Positions 1 through 8,759 are shown, counted from the first letter of the stretch. The stretch: DNA of 64,000 nucleotides from Arthrobacter sp. ISL-30 (GCF_018613855.1 NZ_JAGGPK010000050.1:23263-87262); one strand, 5' to 3'. Made by a program: numbers and translations. The notes: generated by a model not told the origin, from the sequence alone.

Positions 1-1
1 C

Positions 2-461
2 CGCCGCTACCTGACGGTCATGCTGGCTTCCTGGGGTATCGGCAGCCTGCCGCTGGCCGCCGTCGGAATCATGGACAGCTTCTGGATGCTGGCCGCGGCA
101 CTCTTCGTCTTCGGGGCTACCGGGAGCGTGGGCATCGTGATCTGGGGAACCCTTCTGCAGCGCCGTGTCCCTCCCCATTTGCTGGGCCGTGTTTCAAGCC
201 TGGATTTCTTCGTTTCGCTTGCCCTCATGCCGGTTTCGATGGCACTTGCCGGACCGGCCGCTGAAGTCCTGCCGATGTGGCTGATCTTCCTCGTCGCCGG
301 TGGCTTCTGCCCCCCTCATGGCCGTGGTGGCGCTACTCGTCGCCCGAATGCCACGCGACGAAATCGACCACCCGTTGGATGGACCAGCCACGTACGGCGT
401 GTCCCCCGATGAACTCGCCGATGGGCAGGAGTCCCTGTCCGCTGATGGACAGTCCAGCTGA
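2..461 (+). pseudogene. C-terminal part of an MFS efflux-type transporter, frameshifted
   Basis: The window opens inside a membrane transporter. The reading frame from base 2 gives hydrophobic segments and the phrase LLGRVSSLDFF, typical of the second half of MFS_3-type drug or macrolide efflux proteins. After the residues LIFLVAGGF the frame turns into an arginine-rich, non-membrane tail. Skipping one base in the run of six C at 310-315 restores a sensible C-terminus (PLMAVVALLVARMPRDE followed by a short polar tail) ending at TGA 459-461. This looks like a +1 insertion in a homopolymer, either a real inactivating mutation or a sequencing error. The N-terminal part lies outside the window. 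The stop codon sits inside a 16-bp tandem repeat. Confidence 0.7.
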
Positions 462-496
462 TGGACAGCCCAGGTGATGGACGTCCGGACAGGGAC
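431..496. repeat. 16-bp tandem repeat inside a 10-bp inverted repeat
   Basis: A 16-bp unit beginning GCTGATGGACAG occurs at 441-456 and 457-472, with a partial third copy from 473. The block is flanked by a perfect inverted repeat, GTCCCTGTCC at 431-440 and GGACAGGGAC at 487-496. It lies between the convergent MFS remnant and the GH65 gene, so it may act as a weak terminator structure. No U-tract is seen. Confidence 0.6.
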
Positions 497-520
497 CCTG
501 CTGCCGAAGTGGCTCCAGCG

Positions 521-2947
521 TTAGGCGGGTGCCTGGTATGGGCGCACGATCGGCAGGCCCGACGTCGGGATGACGCTGGGGAAGACCGACGGCGTGGGAA
601 GCGGCGCCGGAGCCAACGGCACCGTGACAGGTGACTCGCCGACGTCAAAATGCTGGCCGCGGACGCTGACCTCCAGCGGCGGCAGCGGTTCTAGCGTTGG
701 GCTGTCCGATGGTGAGCTGTCCGATGCGGAGCCATCGCGCGTGGCAGTCAGCGTCAGGCTCTCTGGCGCGAGTCGGACGTCCAGGAGTTGTCCACGGATC
801 TTCAGCCGGAACTCCAGCCCTTCCCATTCCGAAGGCAACCGGGGGTCGAAGTGGAGCACCTGGCCCTGGTCGCGCATGCCGGCGAACCCGCACACAAGGG
901 AGCTCCAAATGCCGCCGGCAGAGGCGATGTGCACTCCGTCGATGGTGTTGTTGTGCGTGTTGTCGAGGTCGATGAACAGCGCTTCGGTGAAGTGCTTGAG
1001 GGCGATGTCCTGATAGCCCACCTCTGCCGCGATGATGCCCTGAACACATGGGGACAGGGTGGAGTCCCCGGTGGTAATGGGATCGTAGAAATCGAACGCG
1101 CGCTGCTTCTCCTCCGCCGTGAAGTCCTGCCATTGCAGGAACATGGCCAGCACGGTGTCAGCCTGCTTCAGCACCTGGTGGCGGTAGATCACGAGCGGGT
1201 GGAAATGCAGCAGCAGAGGGTACTTGGACCTCGGCGTGGACCAGTCCCACGGCTCCAGCGTCATGAAGTCGTTGTCCTGGGAGTAGACCTGCATGTGGGA
1301 GTCATACGGCAGCGCCATGCGTTCGGCCGCGTGCTGCCAGACATGCCGTTCCGTATCGCCGATCCCCTCGTGCTCCAAGGCGGCGGCAGCACGCAGGTTG
1401 AACCGGGCCATGACGTTCGTATACAGGTTGTCATTCACCACGGCCGTGTATTCATCAGGACCGGTCACGCCGTGGATGTGGAACAGCCCGTCCTTGCCGA
1501 AGAACCCGAGCGATAGCCACATCCGGGCAGTCTCGATGAGCAGTTCTGCGCCGATCTCCGGGGTGAAGGTTGAGTCGCCACTGGCCCAGCGGTAGCGGTT
1601 TGCCGCAAACGATATGGCGGCGGCAATGTGGAACTGTGCCGTGCCCGCCGCATAGTAGGCACTGGCTTCGAGCCCGTTAATGGTCCGCCACGGGAACAGG
1701 GCTCCGTCCACGCTCAGTTCCTTGGCTCGGATCCGGGCGTCGGGCAGCATGGCGTGACGAGATTCCAGCACCTTCCTGGCCCCGGCGGGGTTTGTGTAGG
1801 TCAGGTAGGGCAGCAGGTACACTTCCTGGTCCCAGAAATAGTGACCCTCATACCCGGAACCGCTCACCCCCTTGGCCGGAATGCCGGCCACCCCGGCGCG
1901 GGCCGTAGCCTGTGCCAACTGGAACATGCTCCACCGGACTGCCTGCTGCAGCTCCGGCTGACCGCCGATGGCGATGTCCGCCGTCGACCAGTACTGGGCG
2001 TAGTGCTCTGCGCTCTCGGCCATCACGGCGGAGACCGGCACAAGCGCTTCCTCGGCCTGTGCCGCGAGGGCCTCGCCCGGTGTCAAATACGGTGCCTCGG
2101 CCTCGTCCAGTGCCCGGCCGCCCACTGTATAGGCGACCGATTTTTCCAGACGGAACGTTTCGCCGTCGTTCACCCCCAATACGTAGCGGACCGTTGACTC
2201 GTCCTCCGCCACAAGTGTTTCGAATGGCTGGTGTTCAGTGGAGATCCAGTGATCCACAGCCATGCCGATGCGCTGCTTGGACTCCGCGGTCTCCCAGGCG
2301 AGACGCAACGAACCGTCCGTGCCCTGCATGTGCAGCGGAAGCAGCACGCGCCCGGCGTGGCGGCCGGCACGCCGGGGGTCGTGGGCCGAGTGGTCTTCCA
2401 CCGGCTGGTCCTGCCGGTTGACCACGGCGGAGATGATGTCCACGGAGACGAACCGGTCCGCAGTCAGCACCAGTTCTATGCCCAGGCTGCCCCGCGAGTC
2501 GAATCCGACGGCACGGCGCTCGATGGTGGTTACCGTGGCACCGGAACGGCAGGACCACGTGACGGTGCACTCGTAGAGGCCGGTGGCAAAGTCCATGGTG
2601 CGGCGGTAGTCCAGCACGTTGGACTCGTCCAGCGAAAGCTGTTCGCCGTCGATCACGACAGTGAAATTGTTGGCGTCCGGAACGTAGACGATCCGCTGGC
2701 CGGTGCGGGCAAAACCGAATGCGTTTTCGGCGTGCTTGATATCCCAGATCTCATGGAAGCCGTTGATGAAAGTGCCGGGCAGTTCGCTGTCCGGCTTGGC
2801 GGGATGGGCTCCCCGAACACCCAAGTGGCCGTTGCCGATGCAAAAAAGGGTCTCCAGCGTACCCGCGTCACCAGGAACGTGGACGTTTTCCACGAGCTTC
2901 CAGGGATCGCAGGGAAAACGCAGCCGATCGGAGCTGATAAGTGCCAT
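521..2947 (-). CDS. Glycoside hydrolase family 65 disaccharide phosphorylase
   Basis: Cytoplasmic phosphorylase of 808 residues, the normal GH65 length. It is predicted to cleave an alpha-glucobiose (trehalose, kojibiose, maltose or nigerose) with phosphate to give beta-glucose 1-phosphate and a sugar. The N-terminal beta-sandwich covers about residues 1-290. The (alpha/alpha)6 barrel carries GYEGHYFWDQEVYLLP near residue 366 and GVTGPDEY with the expected catalytic acid Glu499. The phosphate-site stretch HQVLKQAD lies near residues 590-597. A GAGGAAG ribosome site precedes the ATG. It is the last gene of a leftward LacI-HAD-GH65 operon, 80 bp after the HAD gene. The family and the beta-phosphoglucomutase partner are clear, but the exact disaccharide cannot be read from the sequence. 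Confidence 0.9.
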   Translation of the reverse strand: MALISSDRLRFPCDPWKLVENVHVPGDAGTLETLFCIGNGHLGVRGAHPAKPDSELPGTFINGFHEIWDIKHAENAFGFARTGQRIVYVPDANNFTVVIDGEQLSLDESNVLDYRRTMDFATGLYECTVTWSCRSGATVTTIERRAVGFDSRGSLGIELVLTADRFVSVDIISAVVNRQDQPVEDHSAHDPRRAGRHAGRVLLPLHMQGTDGSLRLAWETAESKQRIGMAVDHWISTEHQPFETLVAEDESTVRYVLGVNDGETFRLEKSVAYTVGGRALDEAEAPYLTPGEALAAQAEEALVPVSAVMAESAEHYAQYWSTADIAIGGQPELQQAVRWSMFQLAQATARAGVAGIPAKGVSGSGYEGHYFWDQEVYLLPYLTYTNPAGARKVLESRHAMLPDARIRAKELSVDGALFPWRTINGLEASAYYAAGTAQFHIAAAISFAANRYRWASGDSTFTPEIGAELLIETARMWLSLGFFGKDGLFHIHGVTGPDEYTAVVNDNLYTNVMARFNLRAAAALEHEGIGDTERHVWQHAAERMALPYDSHMQVYSQDNDFMTLEPWDWSTPRSKYPLLLHFHPLVIYRHQVLKQADTVLAMFLQWQDFTAEEKQRAFDFYDPITTGDSTLSPCVQGIIAAEVGYQDIALKHFTEALFIDLDNTHNNTIDGVHIASAGGIWSSLVCGFAGMRDQGQVLHFDPRLPSEWEGLEFRLKIRGQLLDVRLAPESLTLTATRDGSASDSSPSDSPTLEPLPPLEVSVRGQHFDVGESPVTVPLAPAPLPTPSVFPSVIPTSGLPIVRPYQAPA

Positions 2948-3027
2948 GAAACGCTGTCTTCCTCAAAAGGGGGTCAATAAGAGGGGTGGAAAAGGTTCTG
3001 AAAACGGGCTCTAGTTGAAACCTCTGG

Positions 3028-3768
3028 CTAGAGGAGTTCCTTGAGGTCATCTACGACGAACGTCGCGCCAGCCTTGAGCAGTGTTGCGCGGCCCGCCCCC
3101 CGGTCCACGCCAATCACCGCCCGGAAGTTCCCCGCGCTGCCTGCCTGGACTCCGGACACGGCGTCCTCGACCACAATGCAGTCCTCGGCCGGCACGCCCA
3201 GCAACTCCGCAGCGAAGTGGAAGGTGGCGGGATGCGGTTTGCCAGGCAGCCCCTGCTCGGAGGCGACCTGTCCGTCCACCACAACCGGGAAGAATCCGGA
3301 CAGCCCTGCGGCTTTCAAGACGGCAGGCGCGTTGCGCGACGACGAGACAACGGCAAGTTTCAGCCCCTGTTCGACGGCGGCGTGAATGAACTGCACTGAG
3401 CCTTCGTAAGGCTCCACGCCCCGGGACTGCACAATGTCGTTGAAGATGCGATTTTTCCGGTTCCCCAATCCCTGGACGGTCGGGTTAACCGGGTCATCAT
3501 CCAACGGGCCCTCGGGCAGCACGATTCCGCGTGAGGCCAGGAAGTCCCTCACCCCATCAAAACGGGGTTTACCGTCAATGAAATCGAAATAATCGCTCTC
3601 CCGGTAGCTGTCGCTATGGCCGTTCTCGGCCAGGTAACCGTCAAACAGCTCCTGCCAGGCGCGCTCGTGCACAATGGCTGTCGGCGTCAGCACGCCGTCG
3701 AGGTCAAACAGCACAGCGGCAGCGTCGGTCCACACCGTGGGGGTCTCAGTCATGATTCGTTGTTCCAT
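3028..3768 (-). CDS. HAD-family beta-phosphoglucomutase-like protein
   Basis: HAD-superfamily protein of 246 residues. Motif I is FDLDGVLTPT, with Asp22 as the nucleophile and Asp24 as acid/base. SSSRNAPAVLKAAGL supplies motif II, KPHPATF the motif III lysine region, and VVEDAVSGVQAGSAG the motif IV acidic pair. This layout fits beta-phosphoglucomutases, which turn beta-glucose 1-phosphate into glucose 6-phosphate. That is the expected next step after the downstream GH65 phosphorylase. The ATG follows the TGA of the LacI gene directly, so the two are probably translationally coupled. A second ATG five codons in is also possible, and neither has a strong ribosome site. A plain sugar phosphatase cannot be excluded. 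Confidence 0.82.
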   Translation of the reverse strand: MEQRIMTETPTVWTDAAAVLFDLDGVLTPTAIVHERAWQELFDGYLAENGHSDSYRESDYFDFIDGKPRFDGVRDFLASRGIVLPEGPLDDDPVNPTVQGLGNRKNRIFNDIVQSRGVEPYEGSVQFIHAAVEQGLKLAVVSSSRNAPAVLKAAGLSGFFPVVVDGQVASEQGLPGKPHPATFHFAAELLGVPAEDCIVVEDAVSGVQAGSAGNFRAVIGVDRGAGRATLLKAGATFVVDDLKELL

Positions 3769-4797
3769 TCAGCGTTTGCGGCGCGTGGTCTTGCGTTCAA
3801 TAAGTTTCGTGTTGAGCAGGTGCTGCGTTGGCTCGTGGGCGGCGTCCGGGTTCTGCAGCCGGTCAATCAGGAGATTGGCTGCAAAAGCTCCCTGGTCGGC
3901 CACAGGCTGGTAGATGGTGCTCAATCCCAAAAACCAGCTCATGGGGTGGTCGTCAATGCCCACAATGGAGACGTCCTTCGGCGATGACAGGCCGTGCTCC
4001 CGGAGCGCCATAAGGGCGCCGAAGGCCGTTTCGTCGCAATCCGCGAAAATGGCCGACGGAAGGTTTCGATGGGTAATGAGCTCCATCATGGCCCGCCGTC
4101 CGCCTTCGATACTCGAATCTGCGGTGACGACGTGGTCCGGGTGCACGACGAGGAAATGGTCCGCAAGCGCACGGCGAAAACCACGGAATCTGTCGGTTGG
4201 GGTGGACACTGAATGTCCTGTTGACTCCTTACCGGAGAGGATGGCCAGATCCCAGTGACCCAAGTCCAAGAGGTGCGAGGTGGCCTGCCACGCGGCGTTT
4301 TCGTTATTAATACCTACGTCGTCCCACGGTACAGCGTCCATACCCACGCTCGCCACAGCCAGCCCTGCCGTTGAGACCAAGGCCACTTCCGCAGGGGAAA
4401 GGTCCACGTTGAGCAGCAGGATTCCGTCGACCCGCTGCACGAGGGCGCTCAGGTCGTTGAAGACCCTTCGCTGCACGCTGGGCTTGTTCCGCAGGCTAAT
4501 CAGCACCGTGTCGTAGCCACTGTCTGCAAAGACTTCCTCGGCGGCTTCAACCGCCTGGGCGAAGAACCAGGCGGTTGCAGTGGGAGCGATGATGGCAATG
4601 GACCCTGTACTTCCGCCTGCGAGCCGGGCTGCGGCAGAGGAAGCCTTGTAGCCGAGTTTTGCGGCCGCTTCGGCGACCTTGTGCCGGGCGGACTCGGAGA
4701 CGTTGGGGAGGTTTCGAAGCGCCCTTGAGACAGTACAAATGGACAGCCCGGACAGTACTGCGACGTCCTGGATTGTTGCCCGCTGAGCCCTAGCCAT
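3769..4797 (-). CDS. LacI-family transcriptional regulator of the GH65 operon
   Basis: Regulator of 342 residues. An N-terminal helix-turn-helix (TIQDVAVLSGLSICTVSRAL, about residues 8-27) and hinge are followed by a periplasmic-binding-protein-like effector domain with the usual FADCDETAFGAL and VGIDDHPMSWF segments. It is the first gene of the leftward operon with the HAD mutase and the GH65 phosphorylase, so it most likely senses the disaccharide or a product. A perfect 14-bp palindrome of LacI-operator type lies about 65 bp upstream of its start, so it probably represses its own operon. The arginine/lysine-rich C-terminus (KTTRRKR) is slightly unusual. Confidence 0.88.
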   Translation of the reverse strand: MARAQRATIQDVAVLSGLSICTVSRALRNLPNVSESARHKVAEAAAKLGYKASSAAARLAGGSTGSIAIIAPTATAWFFAQAVEAAEEVFADSGYDTVLISLRNKPSVQRRVFNDLSALVQRVDGILLLNVDLSPAEVALVSTAGLAVASVGMDAVPWDDVGINNENAAWQATSHLLDLGHWDLAILSGKESTGHSVSTPTDRFRGFRRALADHFLVVHPDHVVTADSSIEGGRRAMMELITHRNLPSAIFADCDETAFGALMALREHGLSSPKDVSIVGIDDHPMSWFLGLSTIYQPVADQGAFAANLLIDRLQNPDAAHEPTQHLLNTKLIERKTTRRKR

Positions 4798-4862
4798 TCA
4801 ACACGGCCTCAACCCTTTCTTCATGCGACTACGGAGCGTCCGGTTGGAGCGCCGAAGAAGAG

Positions 4863-4876
4863 TGTAAGCGCTTACA
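4863..4876. promoter_or_regulatory. LacI-type operator palindrome
   Basis: TGTAAGCGCTTACA is a perfect 14-bp palindrome with the central CG and the TAAGCG/CGCTTA arms typical of LacI-family operators. It lies upstream of the LacI-family gene that heads the GH65 operon, so autoregulation is the simplest reading. Confidence 0.8.
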
Positions 4877-5004
4877 ATTTTTACAAGCAATGGAGTTTCA
4901 ACGATGACGGAAATGTGACGCACGCCTCACCACAAGGTGCGGCTTAAACGCACCACACAGTGGCGCGCACCCGCACCCCCATACGGGAGCGGCGCGCCGC
5001 CACT

Positions 5005-5045
5005 TGGGCGGGTTGCGCCACCGAGGTGGGCTGGTTGCGCCATCC
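5005..5045. repeat. Two-copy 22-bp intergenic repeat
   Basis: GGTTGCGCCA occurs at 5011-5020 and again at 5033-5042 within two copies of a GC-rich 22-bp unit (TGGGCnGGTTGCGCCAnC). It lies between the LacI gene and the alpha/beta hydrolase and ends next to the hydrolase stop codon. The period matches that of the longer array at 8107-8241, although the sequence differs. Confidence 0.5.
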
Positions 5046-5053
5046 AGAAAGGG

Positions 5054-5671
5054 TCAGCGAAGCACGTAGTGGCGCAAGAATGTGCTGACGTCGGCCATTT
5101 CCGCCGCCTCGATGCGATGCCCCATCCCGGGATAGGTGCGGGCGGTCAACGCCACGTTTTTCTCCAGCCATTCCCTCGTATAGGCAATGGCCTCACCGTT
5201 GATGACCGGATCTGCCACATCCCTTCCCCAGAAGAATGGAGGGGGGAAATCGAACGAGTCGCTGAGGGCTAGCAGCTCATTCTCAAGGACGAAGCCGGAA
5301 AGCCCAACGGTGGCAGCGAAGGCCGAAGGCCGGAGGCGGAGTAAGGTACTGGCCATGGCCATCCCCTGGGAGTAGCCGAGCAGGCTCACGCTGCTGTGGT
5401 TGCCTTTCACTGAATCAATCCATGCCAGCACCTTGCTGGTTGTCGTGATGACATCGGCAAAGTCGTTGGCGAGGAAATAGTCCAGCAGGAACCAGCCATA
5501 GTGGTCGCCGATCACCATAGGACCCCGAAGGGCGGCGCAGGTGAACTCCTTCGGAAGATCCGGGAAGAGCGTGACCATGCGCTGTTCGTCCGTGCCGTAA
5601 CCGTGCATCATCACCAGTAGCGGGGTTCCTGCCCGCTCATGCTCGGGCTTCGACCAGCCCACCGTTTCCAT
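5054..5671 (-). CDS. Alpha/beta hydrolase, phospholipase/carboxylesterase type
   Basis: Compact cytoplasmic esterase of 205 residues, the normal size for the phospholipase/carboxylesterase (PF02230-like) family. An early oxyanion loop (MMHGYGTDE, residues 21-29) is followed by the nucleophile elbow GYSQGMAM. A DVADPVI segment fits the catalytic Asp, and PGMGHRIE carries the His. It has no signal peptide. It stands alone on the minus strand between the GH65 operon and the DUF222 gene. The substrate is unknown. The ATG at 5671 is the only good start, although its ribosome site is weak. Confidence 0.82.
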   Translation of the reverse strand: METVGWSKPEHERAGTPLLVMMHGYGTDEQRMVTLFPDLPKEFTCAALRGPMVIGDHYGWFLLDYFLANDFADVITTTSKVLAWIDSVKGNHSSVSLLGYSQGMAMASTLLRLRPSAFAATVGLSGFVLENELLALSDSFDFPPPFFWGRDVADPVINGEAIAYTREWLEKNVALTARTYPGMGHRIEAAEMADVSTFLRHYVLR

Positions 5672-5849
5672 TGCCCAAGCCTAACCGGCGGCTCACGGCT
5701 GGACGTTGCCGGTTTGGCACATCGGTTCCCCGCCTTTGCGGTGTTGTTCTGCTCCTCCTGAACCATGTGTTGGAACCTGCCGTGAAAGAATCTCCCTGGG
5801 TTTGTCCATCGAGTCTAATAATGTCGTACCCCCTTGGCATTCTTGAGTT

Positions 5850-7955
5850 ATGGAGGCAATTCAGCAGCTTGCAGCGCGACCGACCGGTGAAGCCGGCCGC
5901 CGCTTTGCTGCCCTACGCCCTCGCGACGAACGCCTCGCTTCTTCGCCGATTGCATTTGTATCTGATCCACTCGTGTCAGGCTCGACCGGCCTCGGCAGTC
6001 CCTTGGAGGTGTTGCGTGAGTGTTCCGCGACCCTGCTGGATGCTGCGGGGACGGCCGTTGATGAGGTCAGACTCCTGGACGGCGGAGAGGCCGGTGAGTA
6101 CGCGTGTCTGGTTGAGGAGCTGTCCCGGATCGTTGAGTTCCTGCAGATCGTTGCCGCGGGGCTCGCGCAACGGGTCCGCCAGGAAGCCCTGGCCAGCCCT
6201 GCCTCCGGAATCACAGTCGTTACGTCGGGTGGCTGGGGCGGGGAGGATACCTCCGCAACCGCCATAGGTTGGCGCAGCAGCGAGACCTCGGCCGCGGCAG
6301 GCTCCATTGGAGGTTTGCGCACCAGCGAGACTTCGGCTCCAGCTGCCACCGGTGGTTGGGGCACCAGCGAGACTGGCACCTCCGAAGGCTCTTGGGGCCG
6401 CATTGGCGCGGTCAGTGGTGGTGCCGCTTCGGACAAAGAGAGCAGGGCGGCGAACAGGGCCGGCGCTGTTTCCGGCGGGGTTCCTGCCCGGGCTTATGGG
6501 GTGGGGCCGGGGGCGGCGGAGTTTCGGAACACGGCGGAGTATTTGCGGGCGTGTTTGCGGATCAGTGCCGGTGAGGCCCGGCGACGCCTGGCCTTGGCCG
6601 GGGCGGTCCTGCCCCGCACCGGGCTGACCGGTCAGCCGATGCCGCCGGTTCGGGAAGAACTCGCCGAAGCCATGACCACAGGTGCGGTGTCCTCCAAGGC
6701 GGCCACCCAGATCACCGTGACCCTGGAGAACATCCGGCCCCTGACCGATAACGCGACGATGGCCCAGGTGGAGCACTCCCTGACCAGCACCGCGATCGAC
6801 CATGACCCGGAGTTCCTGGCCAGCGTCGCCAAGCGCTGGACCAACGCCATCGACCAGGACGGCGGGGAACCCAGCGAAGAGCTGCTGCGCCAGCGCCAAG
6901 GGGCCTTCCTGCGCCGGCCCCGCAACGGCCTGCAGCACCTGGAAGTATTCGCCACCCCGGACCAGTTCGAACACCTCATCACCGTCATGAACACCGCCAC
7001 CAACCCCCGCCTCCCCAACACCAGCACCAACACCACCGGCACCACAGACGCTGCGGTTACGGGCACCGGGGCAGCTACAGCGGAAGCGGCCGGTATGACT
7101 GGAGCCGGGGCTGGGTCCACCGCTTCCGGGGGCGAGCAGGCCGCAACCGGCGATAAGGCTACAGCTCCCGTCTTTTCCGAAAGTGACGGCGTAGCGTCGC
7201 TGGACCGGCGCACACGCGCCCAGCGGATGCTTGATGGCATCATCGGCGCCTGCAAGATCGCCCTCTCCAGCGGAACCCTGCCCGCCGCAGGAGGCCTCCG
7301 ACCACAAATCCTGGTCACCATCGGCTACAAAGAACTCCTCGCTGACCTCAACAACACCACCACCGACGCCAACGGCATGACGGGCACAAACCTGAGCAAC
7401 ACTTGGACCAGCGGCAGCAGCACATGCGTCAACGGCATCGCGAGCATCGATATCAACCGCGCAGGCAGCGGCACCGGGACCAGCGGCATCGCGGGTGCAG
7501 GCATCGCGGGCGCCGGCATCAACCGAGCCGGTAGCGGCAGCGGGGTCTTCGCCTTCACCGGTCCCGTGTCGGCCGCGGTGATCCGGAAGATGGCCTGCGA
7601 CGCCGAACTCCTCCCCGTCGTGATGGGGACCGAAGGCCAGGTCCTGGACATCGGCCGGACCTCCCGGGTCTTCCCGCCGCACATCCGCAAAGCCATCACC
7701 GCCCGCGACCTCGGCTGCGCCTTCCCCGGCTGCACCATGCCCGCACCCTGGTGCGAAGCCCACCACATCACCTACTGGTCACACGGCGGAACCACCAGCA
7801 CCAGCAACGGAACCCTGCTCTGCTCCCACCACCACCACCTGATCCACAAAGAACACTGGCAAATCCAGGTCCAAAACGACATCCCCTGGTTCATCCCGCC
7901 ACCCCACATCGACCCCCAACGAAAACCCAGACGAAACCACTACTTCCGGCAATGA
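5850..7955 (+). CDS. DUF222 / HNH endonuclease-domain protein with low-complexity inserts
   Basis: Protein of 701 residues of the DUF222-HNH (13E12-like) family, which is highly multiplied in Arthrobacter and mycobacterial relatives. The DUF222 body covers roughly residues 210-380. The C-terminal HNH fold (about 615-670) has CAFPGC, the CEAHHITYWSHGG core and LLCSHHHHLIH, giving paired Cys and His metal ligands. Three Gly/Ser/Thr/Ala-rich stretches (about 127-185, 385-445 and 500-567) contain repeated phrases such as TSET and NRAGSGTG, so the gene carries in-frame minisatellite expansions. Nuclease activity is inferred from the fold, and the biological role of the family is unresolved. No partner gene is apparent. 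Confidence 0.88.
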   Translation: MEAIQQLAARPTGEAGRRFAALRPRDERLASSPIAFVSDPLVSGSTGLGSPLEVLRECSATLLDAAGTAVDEVRLLDGGEAGEYACLVEELSRIVEFLQIVAAGLAQRVRQEALASPASGITVVTSGGWGGEDTSATAIGWRSSETSAAAGSIGGLRTSETSAPAATGGWGTSETGTSEGSWGRIGAVSGGAASDKESRAANRAGAVSGGVPARAYGVGPGAAEFRNTAEYLRACLRISAGEARRRLALAGAVLPRTGLTGQPMPPVREELAEAMTTGAVSSKAATQITVTLENIRPLTDNATMAQVEHSLTSTAIDHDPEFLASVAKRWTNAIDQDGGEPSEELLRQRQGAFLRRPRNGLQHLEVFATPDQFEHLITVMNTATNPRLPNTSTNTTGTTDAAVTGTGAATAEAAGMTGAGAGSTASGGEQAATGDKATAPVFSESDGVASLDRRTRAQRMLDGIIGACKIALSSGTLPAAGGLRPQILVTIGYKELLADLNNTTTDANGMTGTNLSNTWTSGSSTCVNGIASIDINRAGSGTGTSGIAGAGIAGAGINRAGSGSGVFAFTGPVSAAVIRKMACDAELLPVVMGTEGQVLDIGRTSRVFPPHIRKAITARDLGCAFPGCTMPAPWCEAHHITYWSHGGTTSTSNGTLLCSHHHHLIHKEHWQIQVQNDIPWFIPPPHIDPQRKPRRNHYFRQ

Positions 7956-7968
7956 GACTTCCGGCAAT
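7942..7968. repeat. 15-bp tandem duplication across the HNH gene stop codon
   Basis: ACTTCCGGCAAT occurs at 7942-7953 and again at 7957-7968. The TGA stop of the DUF222/HNH gene (7953-7955) lies at the junction, so the second copy is just outside the reading frame. Confidence 0.6.
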
Positions 7969-8106
7969 ATGACCCGGCCTCTATTAGAGAGCACCTCAGG
8001 TGTGGGGACGTCAGCGATGGTGAATGGCAGTGCCAGTGCCATAAACCACGACGTCCCCTGCCGCGATGACGGGGCGAGGGTGGACGCCGTTACGGAGAAG
8101 AGCATG

Positions 8107-8241
8107 GACGTTGCCCGCCTCATCTCACCAGCTTGCCCGCCTCAAACCCACCACGTTGCCCACCTCAACCCACCACGTTGCCCGCCTTAACCCACCAGCT
8201 TGCCCGCCTCAACCCACCACGTTGCCCGCCTTAACCCACCA
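8107..8241. repeat. 22-bp tandem repeat array
   Basis: About six copies of a 22-bp unit close to CCACGTTGCCCGCCTCAACC plus CA. Copies start at about 8107 (diverged), 8128 (one extra base), 8151, 8173, 8195 and 8217. They differ mainly at C/G and T/C positions (CCACG or CCAGC; CCTC or CCTT). There is no spacer structure, so this is not CRISPR. The 409-bp stretch 7956-8364 holds this array and nothing else I can call a gene. Confidence 0.8.
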
Positions 8242-8364
8242 GGCGGGGATGGTTGGCAACGGCGGCCAGTCGTTGTACGTTGAAGAAAGCAAGCGTACTT
8301 AGCATCTCCGGCCACAGAAGAGGACCGCCCAAACAGGTGGCGGCACGGAAGCAAGGAGCAAGTC

Positions 8365-8604
8365 ATGAGAATCGGTTCATCTATTGCACTGATCGCCATC
8401 GGAGCCATCCTGGCCTTCGCCATTGCCCCGGGAGTCATCCCGTTCGTTGACCAGGTCCTCATTGGCTACATCCTGATGGCCGTTGGCGCCCTTGGCCTCA
8501 TCGTTTCACTGATCATGGCGTCCTCCGAACGTCGCAGGATTGTGGAGCACCAAGGACCTGACACCGTCGTCGAACATCGCGACAGGCGCCACAGGGAAAT
8601 CTAG
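8365..8604 (+). CDS. Small two-helix membrane protein (DUF6458-like)
   Basis: Membrane protein of 79 residues. The first hydrophobic helix is about residues 5-26, a short VDQVLIG turn follows, and the second helix is about 32-52. The tail is charged (SSERRRIVEHQG onward, ending HRDRRHREI). This matches the short DUF6458-type proteins common in actinobacteria, whose function is unknown. The ribosome site AAGGAGCAAG lies just before the ATG. It stands alone between repeat-rich intergenic stretches, with no obvious operon partner. Confidence 0.75.
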   Translation: MRIGSSIALIAIGAILAFAIAPGVIPFVDQVLIGYILMAVGALGLIVSLIMASSERRRIVEHQGPDTVVEHRDRRHREI

Positions 8605-8670
8605 CCACTCCGCCTCCTCGGGCTGCGGCCCATGGAGGCGCCCCCTAACGGGTCGGGCCTTCCTAGATGC

Positions 8671-8759
8671 CCACGGCCATCCAAGACCCACGCCGCAATC
8701 CAGGACGGCACAGCATCCAGGACGCGCACAGCATCCAAGATCCCCACAGCCATTCAGGG
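8671..8759. repeat. 17-19-bp degenerate tandem repeat
   Basis: Five units each end in ATCCA(A/G)GA(C/T) or a close variant: 8671-8687, 8688-8706, 8707-8723, 8724-8741 and 8742-8759. They lie in the 392-bp gap between the DUF6458-like gene and fruR. The rest of that gap holds only the fruR promoter region. Confidence 0.65.

Noticed and set aside
5976..7766. 596-residue leftward open frame opposite the DUF222/HNH gene
   Set aside because: Shadow of a high-GC coding frame; low-complexity sequence and no start signal.
8107..8241. CRISPR array
   Set aside because: The 22-bp units are directly adjacent without unique spacers, and no cas genes are present.
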